A DNA stretch of 61,043 bases from Elusimicrobiota bacterium (GTDB lineage Bacteria > Elusimicrobiota > Elusimicrobia > Elusimicrobiales > UBA9959): positions 7,703-68,745 of the forward strand of contig DMES01000048.1 in assembly GCA_003450815.1 (NCBI GenBank), given 5' to 3'. The position numbers were made by a program, and so were the translations under genes. Within the stretch, counting starts at the first letter, position 1, and every line of letters starts with the position of its first letter. Below the pieces are notes generated by a model. That model was not told the DNA's origin. It did not search any database and saw only the letters and a list, made by a program, of their open reading frames with translations. Of the stretch, positions 41,507-49,828 are shown piece after piece.

Positions 41507-44500
41507 TAGAACTGGAACGTCAGCGTGCTGCCCGCCTGGTAGGAGAGATATTCCTCCTCCTTTAGATATTTGTGCCAGAGCCGCTGCAGCCCCATATTAA
41601 AAGTCATGCGCAGATTTTTCGCCAGTTCATAATCGGCGCTTGAATTCAGAGAGAACAGCCTGTTGTTGTCGGCTATTGTAATAGGCGATGTTTTTATGGC
41701 GTAACTTAAAGTAGTGGTCCAGACTATACGGTTTGTAAGCACCAGCGTGCCTTTGAAGAACGGCAATTTCAGGCCTTTCGGTATCTGCAGATCGGTCTTA
41801 ATTAGAAGGCTGGGAGTAAGGGTTACGGTGTTCTGGCTGGTTACGCCGAGCGCGCCTTTTGCCACATCCGAAACATAGTCCACTTTCGGGGTGAACCGGA
41901 ATTTTTTGTAATCCAAAGTGCCTTGCAGGGTGGCATCGTTGTGTACCGAGCTTTGTACCATCTGGCGGGCGTTCAGATCCTTCTTGTTAGCTTTGCGCAG
42001 GTTATAGCTTAAGGCAGTGTCCATATAATTCAGCAGTTTAAAGCGCATATCCATCCCATAGGTGTCCGCGGCGTCCAAACTTATCCTGACGGCTTCATTC
42101 GTGTTGTGGGAGTATTTTAGGTTTATGGTTGCGTTCTGCGCCCATTTCCTGGTGTGGGTAAGCTTTTCAAACTGGGACAGTGAAACTATCAGGTCCGGGA
42201 ATGTGCGGTTTATGCTCTTTGAAACGGTGCCGGTGACCTCGGAGCGCTGCACCGAGTTGGTAAAGCTGTTGGTCAATGACATTGTGTTTAAAGCGGCAGC
42301 CGCTCCCTTGAGAGAGAAGCCCTCAAAGGGCTGCCAGCGCTGGGTGGAATTTATCGTGTCGCGCATGGTTATTGAATTGCGCTGGGCGAACCGGTTTTTG
42401 GGGTGCAGCGTAGAACGCAGCCACAGTTTTGAGCGGGTGTCGTAATCTTTTTCCACATTCTGCCAGGAGTCGCCGTCCTGTATCTGGTAATTGGAAGACA
42501 GCATCATAGAGCGCAGCAGTTTGTTAGACGGCATGAGGCTGTTCGCGTTAAGCGTAAGACTTACTCCTCCCTGCGCGTTGCGGGTCACCGTTTTTATTTC
42601 GCCTGAGTTGAATACCGCCGAAGACTGTACTATCGTCACGGTGGTCACATTAAGGTTGTTGTTTTCCATGGTGGTGACGGAGTAATTAAACGACGGATTA
42701 AGCCACTTGAATATCAGGAAATTGGAATTAAGTTCCACGGTCTGCTGCAGAGATTTAGGATAGCTTTCTCTGGTTGCGGGCAAGGAAAGCGTGGTGCGTT
42801 TCTCTTTCACCTGCTGCAGACTATAGCCAGGGTTCAAAGATGAGCCGTTCCATGGCACAAAGGTGAGTTTCGCGCCGTAGCTGGCGGTCAGTTCATCCGT
42901 GCCGAAGAGACCCGCGGTGTTAAGCAGCTTGGAGGCGTCGTAATTTACCCGGCTGCGACCGAACGAATAGTTCAGGTTCAGCGATTTTGGCAGGATGAAT
43001 AAGTTAACGGGCACCGGGTAAGAGAGGCTGGCGGTGTAAAGGTCTTTGTCATCGCGCCGGCTGAGCAGGCTGTAATCCGTCCTGTTTTTTGAGTAATTCA
43101 GGCCGAGTTTCGGCAGGGCCGGAATGTTTAAAGCGCCGGCGGCAGTGCCGTTAAGGGTTTTTACCCGTCCCTGCTGGAGCGAGTTCACCAGGTTGTTTGC
43201 GCCCGTGGTTAAAGTGTTCGGCGTTACGGTTAGCTGCTTGCCGGCCGTGAAATTCATGGGGAAGAAGGAAAACCGCGTAAAATTAAGGTAACCGGTATCC
43301 TGCTCGTTGTCCTGGTTCGTGACGGCCGATACCGGGGTCTGGAAACCGCGGTCAACGTAACGGTGCTTGCCGCCGAAACTCATCCAGCCGGGCACTTCAA
43401 AATTGCCTTCAACCTTCCGCGCGTTGCCGGTGCGGGTGATGGGTTTGGCCAGGTGTATTTCATTTATATAAACCATGCCGCTGTGCGAGGAACCGTCCGC
43501 CGTTTTTATGCCAAGCAGCATCTGGGATATCTGCTGCAGGCTCGGGGAGCCTGTTGAGGAAACCACCATATTCGCGCTGTTGGAGCCGTTTACCCAGACA
43601 TCAGGGACATTGTCGCCGGTCAGGTCTTCCTGGTCTATGGTAATAAGGCGCCAGCCGGTATCTATCTGGCGTATCGGCACCTCAACCCTGAAATTATTGA
43701 TGCTGTCGCCCAACTGCAGATAAAAACTGGCGCCATTGTCCAGCCCCTGGGGATTGATGAGGAAGCGGAATTGTTGGTGCTGTGAAATATCAATGGGCCG
43801 GGTGAATTTTCTGTAAACATACGCGGTAGAGGTGGAGGCGATATTGGAATAATTTATTGAGAGCGTCTGCTCCACCAGATTTCTGGAATTGTTCGCGGCC
43901 TGCTGATCTGAAATTGAGCCGTAGAGTTCGTCAAATACGGTTGAGGCGTCCCCGCCGGCCGAAAAAATAGGAGTATAGCCCGGGTTGTCCACATTATTTA
44001 CCGCGAGTGTCTGCAGCGATCCCGTTGTGGTGCTTTGCTGTACCGACCAGGTGTTTCCCACGGCAGCCAGGCGCGCTATCTTTATAACGCCGCTGGTCGC
44101 TCCACCCGGAGTCTGCGTAAGGCTTAGGCGCACCTGCTTTATGTCGCTCCATTTGTAGCTTTCTGTCGAGGCTATGGGCATGGGCGCCTGCAGCGTGCGC
44201 CAGCCGGAAAAATCCACTTTGCTTTTAGCGGATAAGTCCGTGGTGTCATTGAAAAGCGAGGCGTTTACATAGCCAAAATCTCCGCCGGTGAAGTCCTGGG
44301 CGTCCAGGCGGCCGTTCCTGTTCAGGTCTTCCGAATCCAGGCGGCCGTTGCTCGCGCCGTAGCGCGCCTGGGACAGGCCCTGGGGAGCGTAGAGCCAGCC
44401 GATGTCCTCAGCGGAAGACACCTGCCCGTCGCAGTTCAAGTCTTCGTTTTTCGGGGCGTTTACAAGCGACAGGCCGCTAGCGCAGGTGAAGTTCTGCCCG

Positions 44501-46908
44501 CCTGTTCCGTCGGCGTCCTCATTTACCTGGCCGAAGTGTATGTTAAACTGCGGCCCGGGTGTTCCGGCGGAATTCTCGCCGTACATAACAATTTCAAGCG
44601 CGGTTTTTTGCGAGAAATCAAGCCCCGTGGCCGAAAGGGGATAAACCATGGAAACCTCAGAGGAGATATTGAAATCATAATTGACGGTCAATACCTGCTG
44701 TGTGCCGTCGGAGGTGGCTTGCGGGTTGATATCCCGGGCTTTCACATCCGCGCTGTTCCAGTTTAGGGCGTTCGGATCGGCCGGTCCGCGGGTGGGGTTT
44801 GCGGTTATAAACCAGTAATTTTTGTCCAGTGTGGGCGCGTCTTCCTGTTTCACGCCCTCCATATTGTCTATCAGGGCGTAATCGTTTAAATTGGGGTTTG
44901 TTTTTGACTGCGCAACCTCGCCAGTCAGGTTTATTTTCAAGCCGAAGATGTTCAGGTCTTTTAACTGTGCGTCGCCTTCATAAACCGTCATGCTGTTGGT
45001 AAGATCGGTCACGGTGGGCACTGAATTGGATTTTATGCCGCCCTGGTAAAGCAGGGTTGAGCCGAAAGAGATATGTTTGCCGAGATCATAGGAAAGCCGC
45101 CCGCCGATCAGCGACTGGTTGCCCACGCCGCCGAAGGGCGCGACCTCGTAGGTCAGCCCGATTTTAGAATTCTGCGTTATCTTGTCCGGGTAGTAGAAAG
45201 TAATAAAGCCGGAATCGTAATCTATAAAGTAATCCTGGTTCCGGGCAAGTTTCACTCCGTCCACCATCACGGATTCCGATTGTAAAACAATGCTTGGCTC
45301 AAGCAGGAAAGTTTTAAAACGGTAATAATATTCTACCCGTATCAGCCGTTTTGAGGAAGGGGAGGCCGAATATAACTGCGGGTCGGGGGAGGAGTCCGCG
45401 GCGGATGTTCTGAACGGATGTCTAAGGGTTATTATGCCCTGGTCGAAGTCCACCTCCATGTCGTTCGGATAAGTTTGCAGCACGTCCAGGTTGGTTCCCA
45501 CATCATTGCGGTTCTGGTCTTTAACCCTGATGGTAAAATTCCCTCTCCCGTCATCGTGCACAATATTTGTCTGGCCTATGGAGTAATAAGTCTTCAATTC
45601 ACGCCTGTAGCCGGTCTCAAGCGGCCCGGAGGTTGTTGATATGTATATATCGCTCGGTGTTTTTATCAGCTTCAAAAGTCCGTCCCCCATGGTATCAACG
45701 GCGCTTGAGGTGGAATTTTGCGCAAGTTTTGTGCCGTTTGCGTTTTCATAATTTATGATAATCGCGTCCTGCGGGTTCATGGTCCGGTTGAAGGTCACTA
45801 TGCCCTTCACATAATCCATCACATAGTCCACGCCGGGGTTCAGAAGAAGGAAACGCCCGGTGTAAGTGGATGTGGGCACATCCAAATCGCTGGCGGTAAG
45901 GCCTACAATGGTTATGTTGTCAACGGGCGACTGGGTCTGCTGGTCGATATAAATCTTTTCAGACCCCGCCTTTATCGGCAGGCGGCCGGACGCGGCGTTT
46001 CCCGCGGCATCTCTGAAAGCCGCATCATAATACTTGCGGCGCAGGTAATTGGTGTCAAGCAGATCCACGCCCTGAAACTGGGTATTACCTGTGAATTCTT
46101 TTGTTTTGGTCAGGCCTTTGGTGCGCGAACCCACGAAAGTCATTTTGAAGCGGTTGCTTCTTAGGTCCGCTCTTATGCCGAACAGCTGCTTATTGTAAGA
46201 GACGAATTCCGTGGCCGGCAATGAAAGATCTATGTCGCCGAAAGAAACATTCTGCACCACTTCGTTCGGGTCGCCCTGATAAACCACCGAAATGTCCTGC
46301 TTGTCCTGCTTAGTGTCGTCGTAGTCCACATTAACGCTGATTTTCTGGCCCACCTTGCCCTGCATCCGCACCTGCATCTGCTGTGTTATTTCAAAAAGGC
46401 TTAACGATTTGGGCCTGGTAATTGTTTTCTGGTCGGACATAAACGTCTTGCCGCTGTAATTGAGCGAGATTACCTTTCGGCCCGTAACGGAAAGAGAGGT
46501 CCCTGAGTCTTTAAATTCCACTTCGGGGGGGAGGACGCCGGGGGTGGCGGTTGAAAAGGCCAGATCGGCTTTTGGGAGATAGCTTTTCCCCGGAGCCCGC
46601 CCGGTCTCTATGTACGCGCGTACCCGGTTCCAGTCTTCCTGAGAATAGCCTGAAAGGGGACGATCGCTTCCCATGTTTTCAAGTGAGGAACCCCGCGCCG
46701 GGGCGGTGTCTGTCTGCGCGGCGTTTGGAATTTGTTCGGGGTCGGGGCGCTCAAGCAGCAAAAAACGACCGCCGGCGCCTGTTGCGGGCGCCATAAAACT
46801 GTCTTCAGCCCGGGCTTGTGACAAACCCTGAAGCAGGCAAAGGGAAATCAGCGTTAGATATAATGGTTTCACTATTTTCGCTTTCCGGGCGCAAAGGGTT
46901 TGCGACAT
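41506..46908 (-). CDS. SprA-like giant outer-membrane protein (type IX secretion translocon family)
   Basis: 1800 residues. In Bacteroidetes SprA forms the outer-membrane exit pore of type IX secretion. N-terminal signal region (KPLYLTLISLCLLQGLSQARA), then repeated family segments: GRKVISLNYSGKTFMSDQ, VSVNVDYDDTKQDKQDISVVY, SLPATEFVSYNKQLFGIRADL, FLLLNPGVDYVMDYVKGIVTF, NQDYFIDYDSGFITFYYPD and ALIDNMEGVKQED, with a barrel-like C-terminal half. It is shorter than typical 2300-2400-residue SprA. Two calcium-loop motifs (DLNCDGQVSSAED, DLNRNGRLDAQDF) are embedded about residues 830-880. Start uncertain: ATG 46908 or GTG 46872. Divergent from lptF. Confidence 0.75.
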   Translation of the reverse strand: MSQTLCARKAKIVKPLYLTLISLCLLQGLSQARAEDSFMAPATGAGGRFLLLERPDPEQIPNAAQTDTAPARGSSLENMGSDRPLSGYSQEDWNRVRAYIETGRAPGKSYLPKADLAFSTATPGVLPPEVEFKDSGTSLSVTGRKVISLNYSGKTFMSDQKTITRPKSLSLFEITQQMQVRMQGKVGQKISVNVDYDDTKQDKQDISVVYQGDPNEVVQNVSFGDIDLSLPATEFVSYNKQLFGIRADLRSNRFKMTFVGSRTKGLTKTKEFTGNTQFQGVDLLDTNYLRRKYYDAAFRDAAGNAASGRLPIKAGSEKIYIDQQTQSPVDNITIVGLTASDLDVPTSTYTGRFLLLNPGVDYVMDYVKGIVTFNRTMNPQDAIIINYENANGTKLAQNSTSSAVDTMGDGLLKLIKTPSDIYISTTSGPLETGYRRELKTYYSIGQTNIVHDDGRGNFTIRVKDQNRNDVGTNLDVLQTYPNDMEVDFDQGIITLRHPFRTSAADSSPDPQLYSASPSSKRLIRVEYYYRFKTFLLEPSIVLQSESVMVDGVKLARNQDYFIDYDSGFITFYYPDKITQNSKIGLTYEVAPFGGVGNQSLIGGRLSYDLGKHISFGSTLLYQGGIKSNSVPTVTDLTNSMTVYEGDAQLKDLNIFGLKINLTGEVAQSKTNPNLNDYALIDNMEGVKQEDAPTLDKNYWFITANPTRGPADPNALNWNSADVKARDINPQATSDGTQQVLTVNYDFNISSEVSMVYPLSATGLDFSQKTALEIVMYGENSAGTPGPQFNIHFGQVNEDADGTGGQNFTCASGLSLVNAPKNEDLNCDGQVSSAEDIGWLYAPQGLSQARYGASNGRLDSEDLNRNGRLDAQDFTGGDFGYVNASLFNDTTDLSAKSKVDFSGWRTLQAPMPIASTESYKWSDIKQVRLSLTQTPGGATSGVIKIARLAAVGNTWSVQQSTTTGSLQTLAVNNVDNPGYTPIFSAGGDASTVFDELYGSISDQQAANNSRNLVEQTLSINYSNIASTSTAYVYRKFTRPIDISQHQQFRFLINPQGLDNGASFYLQLGDSINNFRVEVPIRQIDTGWRLITIDQEDLTGDNVPDVWVNGSNSANMVVSSTGSPSLQQISQMLLGIKTADGSSHSGMVYINEIHLAKPITRTGNARKVEGNFEVPGWMSFGGKHRYVDRGFQTPVSAVTNQDNEQDTGYLNFTRFSFFPMNFTAGKQLTVTPNTLTTGANNLVNSLQQGRVKTLNGTAAGALNIPALPKLGLNYSKNRTDYSLLSRRDDKDLYTASLSYPVPVNLFILPKSLNLNYSFGRSRVNYDASKLLNTAGLFGTDELTASYGAKLTFVPWNGSSLNPGYSLQQVKEKRTTLSLPATRESYPKSLQQTVELNSNFLIFKWLNPSFNYSVTTMENNNLNVTTVTIVQSSAVFNSGEIKTVTRNAQGGVSLTLNANSLMPSNKLLRSMMLSSNYQIQDGDSWQNVEKDYDTRSKLWLRSTLHPKNRFAQRNSITMRDTINSTQRWQPFEGFSLKGAAAALNTMSLTNSFTNSVQRSEVTGTVSKSINRTFPDLIVSLSQFEKLTHTRKWAQNATINLKYSHNTNEAVRISLDAADTYGMDMRFKLLNYMDTALSYNLRKANKKDLNARQMVQSSVHNDATLQGTLDYKKFRFTPKVDYVSDVAKGALGVTSQNTVTLTPSLLIKTDLQIPKGLKLPFFKGTLVLTNRIVWTTTLSYAIKTSPITIADNNRLFSLNSSADYELAKNLRMTFNMGLQRLWHKYLKEEEYLSYQAGSTLTFQF

Positions 46909-46949
46909 AATAATGCAAACCCGGTTTATAATATAATATAGTTAATCGG

Positions 46950-47035
46950 CGACTAACTCAGGCAGCAAGGAGCCAGGAAGCTGCCTGCGGCTCGTTTAAT
47001 CGGCTATTCTGAATTCTGACTCCTGAATTCCGTCT
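46950..47035. repeat. TTCTGAC/GAATTC word-repeat between sprA-like and lptF
   Basis: AGGCAGC...GCTGCCT forms one stem and CTATTCTGAATTCTGACTCC, TGAATTCCGT words form another stretch. Resembles the right half of the 11922-12068 repeat. Separates divergent genes and probably hosts their promoters. Confidence 0.5.
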
Positions 47036-47057
47036 ACCTGAGCAGCGACACAGACAC

Positions 47058-47063
47058 TATAAT
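47058..47063 (+). promoter_or_regulatory. -10 box 11 nt before the lptF ATG
   Basis: TATAAT at 47058-47063, ATG at 47075; transcription would start about 47070, leaving a five-base leader. No Shine-Dalgarno. A -35 box is not clear. Confidence 0.4.
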
Positions 47064-47074
47064 AGAATAAATAA

Positions 47075-48187
47075 ATGCGAATTCCCATAGCCCAGCGTTA
47101 CATCCTCCTCAATTTCGCTAAATTCTTCGCGCTTTCCCTTTTTATTTTCGCCGCGCTTTTCCTGATGCTTAATTTTGTGCAAGTTGTAAACGCGGGGGTG
47201 CTGGGCGGCTTCTCCCTTTATTTTCTCGCCAAAAGCATGGCCTATCTGATGCCTAATATAGTGTCCATGTCGCTTCCGCTGGCTTTTTTGCTTGGCCTGC
47301 TCTTGAGCCTGGCGCAAATGTCGCAGGAGGGGGAAATAGTGGCTCTTCGGGCGGGAGGATTTTCTTTCTCAAATATACTTTCAAGTGTATTCTCCCTGGC
47401 TGTTTTATGCTCCATCCTGCTTATGGCCGTAAACAACTGGCTGGGGCCGAAGGCCTTAAAAAAATCCACCGACTACACCATTTACATGCTCAACCGTGTG
47501 ACTAAAATAGAACTTAAACCGCGCACTTTTCAGAAAGTTTCAGACTGGGTGATTTATTCCAGGGAAGTTAACAACATCACCGGGAAACTGCGTTATGTCC
47601 ATCTGATAAAACGCCTGCACAAAGGGGAAACGCCGGTTTCGGTCGCTAAGATAAATTCAGCCGAAGGCCATTATGAAATGGTGCGGGAAAAAGGCATGGA
47701 AATAACGCTTGCGAAGGGCCAGTTTATCCAGACCGACTACAAGGATGACGAAAAACTTCTTTATGGCGAATTTTCGTCGTATAAAACGCTTTTGCCGTTC
47801 GTCTCGGGGAATGTGGATCATCGCGCCTTAAGTCCCATGGAGTATTCAAGCCCCGATCTTTGGGGCAGGCTTAAGGCCGGAGTGCTGAACGCTGAAAACG
47901 CGGCCCGCTACCGCGTGGAGATAGTTTCACGCTTTACTTTTGCCCTTACGCCGGTGGTCTTTTTCCTTATAGGCGCTCCGCTTGGAGTGGTGCTTGACAA
48001 AAAAGGCCGCTCTGCCGGATTTTCGCTCAGCCTGCTTATAATCTTTTTTTATTATGGCCTTACGCTTACCGGGGTGGTGTTGGCCAAAAAATACAGTTTT
48101 TTGTTTCCGTGGGCGGTTTTTACTCCGGCCGTAATCGTAGCGGCGGCGGGCCTAAGGCTCTGGAAAAAACGCCTGTATGCAAAGTAA
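47075..48187 (+). CDS. lptF: Lipopolysaccharide export permease LptF (YjgP/YjgQ family)
   Basis: 370 residues. Six predicted TM segments in the family layout: two before residue 75, one at about 95-115 (ILSSVFSLAVLCSILLMAV), a periplasmic beta-jellyroll loop (about 130-270), and three at the C-terminus (FTFALTPVVFFLIGAPLGVV, GFSLSLLIIFFYYGLTLTG and the final FLFPWAVFTPAVIVAAAG). With LptG it extracts lipopolysaccharide using the LptB ATPase, which is not in this window. lptG follows after 9 nt. A TATAAT lies 11 nt upstream of the start. Confidence 0.85.
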   Translation: MRIPIAQRYILLNFAKFFALSLFIFAALFLMLNFVQVVNAGVLGGFSLYFLAKSMAYLMPNIVSMSLPLAFLLGLLLSLAQMSQEGEIVALRAGGFSFSNILSSVFSLAVLCSILLMAVNNWLGPKALKKSTDYTIYMLNRVTKIELKPRTFQKVSDWVIYSREVNNITGKLRYVHLIKRLHKGETPVSVAKINSAEGHYEMVREKGMEITLAKGQFIQTDYKDDEKLLYGEFSSYKTLLPFVSGNVDHRALSPMEYSSPDLWGRLKAGVLNAENAARYRVEIVSRFTFALTPVVFFLIGAPLGVVLDKKGRSAGFSLSLLIIFFYYGLTLTGVVLAKKYSFLFPWAVFTPAVIVAAAGLRLWKKRLYAK

Positions 48188-48196
48188 AGTATATTT

Positions 48197-49285
48197 ATGA
48201 ATAAGACTTTTCCCCGTTACATCGCGCGAAGTTTCTGGGGGCCTTTCATCTTGGGCCTGGGTGTTTTTACGGGACTGCTTTTGTTCGGCAGTTTTTTCGA
48301 TAGACTCAATACTTTTATGAAAAGCAGCGCCGGTGGCTGGCTGCTTGGGAGGTATCTGCTTTATCAGCTGCCCTATTTCCTGGTAAAAATGACGCCGATG
48401 GCCACGCTGCTGGGGATTTTATTCGCTTTAAGCGGAATGCTTTCGCGGGGTGAATGGAAAGCGGGCATGGCCGGCGGCTGGCGTCCGTTTGAAATGCTCA
48501 AACCGCTTCTGTTCTGTTCGGTAATGGCCGGCGTATTCCAGTTGTGTCTGCAGGAGGCCGTAGCTCCCCGGCTTTACATGCGCTCGGAATTTATTTTTGA
48601 AGGCAAACTGCGCGGAAAGGAAAACTGGCAGGAACTGGTTAAAAAAGATGTTTCTTTTTCAGCTGGGGAGGAGGTTTTTGTAACCGCCGATGTCTTTGAC
48701 GGGAGGAAAAACTTTATGGAGCGGGTGGTCGCCAATATTTATCGTGACGGCAGGCTTTTTGTTGAAATAAACGCCCGAAAGGCTTTGTGGCAGGCGGCTG
48801 AACGCCGCTGGCTTTTTGAGGACGGAGTGCTTATAAATTACGACGCAAGCCTGAAGCCGTCCAGTTCCAGATTCACTATTTATCAATCCGGTATTTCCGT
48901 GCCGCCCGACAGCCTGGTGCTTGAAAGGCTTGTCCCGGAGGGCGTTTCAATAGCGGACCTTCTGCGGCGGATAAAACGTCTCAGCGCTGTGGGCTCTGCC
49001 GTTGTAAGCGAGCGCACCCTTATTTACTGCAAGCTGGCGGCGCCGCTGGCGAACCTTGTGATGGCCCTTATCGGCGCCATGATGGTGCTGCTCATCCGCG
49101 GCGGCAGCCGCATTTTAAACTTCGGTCTTGCCGTGGTTGTTGGCTTTGTGTTCTGGGCGGCGATAATAACCGGGCAGTCTTTCGGCAACGCAGAGCTTTT
49201 ACCTCCGCTTGCGGCCGGTTTCGGGCCGCTGGCGCTTTTTGCCTTTTTTTCCCTTTTCGGCCTGAAAAAAGCCAGGGTGTTCTAA
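48197..49285 (+). CDS. lptG: Lipopolysaccharide export permease LptG
   Basis: 362 residues with the LptF/G layout: N-terminal TMs (FWGPFILGLGVFTGLLLF, LLYQLPYFLVKMTPMATLLG), the stretch FALSGMLSRGEWKAGMAGG, a periplasmic domain (about 115-270) and C-terminal TMs with LANLVMALIGAMMVLLIRGG. Second subunit of the LPS transporter; assignment of F versus G is by order. Followed by a strong terminator at 49285. Confidence 0.83.
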   Translation: MNKTFPRYIARSFWGPFILGLGVFTGLLLFGSFFDRLNTFMKSSAGGWLLGRYLLYQLPYFLVKMTPMATLLGILFALSGMLSRGEWKAGMAGGWRPFEMLKPLLFCSVMAGVFQLCLQEAVAPRLYMRSEFIFEGKLRGKENWQELVKKDVSFSAGEEVFVTADVFDGRKNFMERVVANIYRDGRLFVEINARKALWQAAERRWLFEDGVLINYDASLKPSSSRFTIYQSGISVPPDSLVLERLVPEGVSIADLLRRIKRLSAVGSAVVSERTLIYCKLAAPLANLVMALIGAMMVLLIRGGSRILNFGLAVVVGFVFWAAIITGQSFGNAELLPPLAAGFGPLALFAFFSLFGLKKARVF

Positions 49286-49329
49286 TCCAAAAAACCCGCC
49301 CGCTGAAATTGCGGGCGGATTTTTTGGAT
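49285..49329. terminator. Strong bidirectional terminator after lptG
   Basis: ATCCAAAAAACCCGCCCGC (49285-49303) pairs with GCGGGCGGATTTTTTGGAT (49311-49329), one mismatch, 7-nt loop. Confidence 0.85.
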
Positions 49330-49383
49330 CAGGGGGGATAACCTGAAAATAATATATTTCAGCTTATGCGTTAAGAAACCGCA

Positions 49384-49414
49384 AACTTGACATCGCAAAT
49401 TGCGATGTCAAGTT
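49384..49414. repeat. 31-nt perfect palindrome
   Basis: AACTTGACATCGCAA (49384-49398), A, TTGCGATGTCAAGTT (49400-49414): 15 bp perfect on each side of one central base. Unusually exact; candidate regulator-binding site or repeat. Confidence 0.75.
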
Positions 49415-49610
49415 CACATGGCGTCCGGCAGAACGAGCCGAATGAGCCGAAAAAGCGAATTGGTTTTATGGCTAAATAAAAGTGCGCCGAATATTTGAGC
49501 GCATCGCGTTAAAGAGGCATAATATAGTCAGGGGGAAACCTGAAAATATCAAAAAATAAAATTTTAGCCTAAAATTAACGCGACACACCCTTGTCGCGTT
49601 GATGTGGTAG

Positions 49611-49758
49611 GATATTTCCACAGCCGCATTTTACTAGATAAGGATTCGGTGAACTTATGATCCTCTCACATGTCTGTGTAGTTGCAGAGCTTGCTCTGTA
49701 TAAAAGGGCAAAGCAAGCTTTGCTACCTGGAGCAAAGTGCGGCTGTAGAAATATTTAC
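49611..49758. mobile_element. Candidate MITE-like inverted-repeat element
   Basis: Left end ATATTTCCACAGCCGCATTT (from 49613), right end AAAGTGCGGCTGTAGAAATAT (to 49756); about 19 of 24 positions match as reverse complements, enclosing about 105 nt with no gene. Inside are AGAGC-TT-GCTCT and GCAAAGC-AA-GCTTTGC hairpins. Could instead be a long RNA hairpin; no target duplication was identified. Confidence 0.4.
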
Positions 49759-49760
49759 AT

Positions 49761-49789
49761 AAGGGGTGGTACAAATTGTACCTACCCTT
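49761..49789. promoter_or_regulatory. Palindromic operator candidate upstream of the cas genes
   Basis: AAGGGGTGGTACAA (49761-49774), A, TTGTACCTACCCTT (49776-49789): 12 of 14 positions symmetrical, with GGTACAA-A-TTGTACC exact. The odd-centred dyad fits a homodimeric repressor site 40 nt before the first cas reading frame. No regulator gene lies nearby. Confidence 0.45.
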
Positions 49790-49828
49790 TGGACATTCGT
49801 ATTGATATTTGTGTTAGGGTTAAAATAA

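Larger units (their letters stand above)
49330..49828. other. Intergenic region rich in palindromes before the CRISPR-Cas locus
   Basis: About 500 nt without a convincing gene. It holds the TAACCTGAAAA word (49338), the 31-nt palindrome 49384-49414, AATTTTAG-C-CTAAAATT (about 49559-49575), AACGCGACA...TGTCGCGTT (about 49578-49600), a 148-nt inverted-repeat element (49611-49758) and the palindrome 49761-49789. The six-frame reading at 49657-49842 is spurious. Confidence 0.6.
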
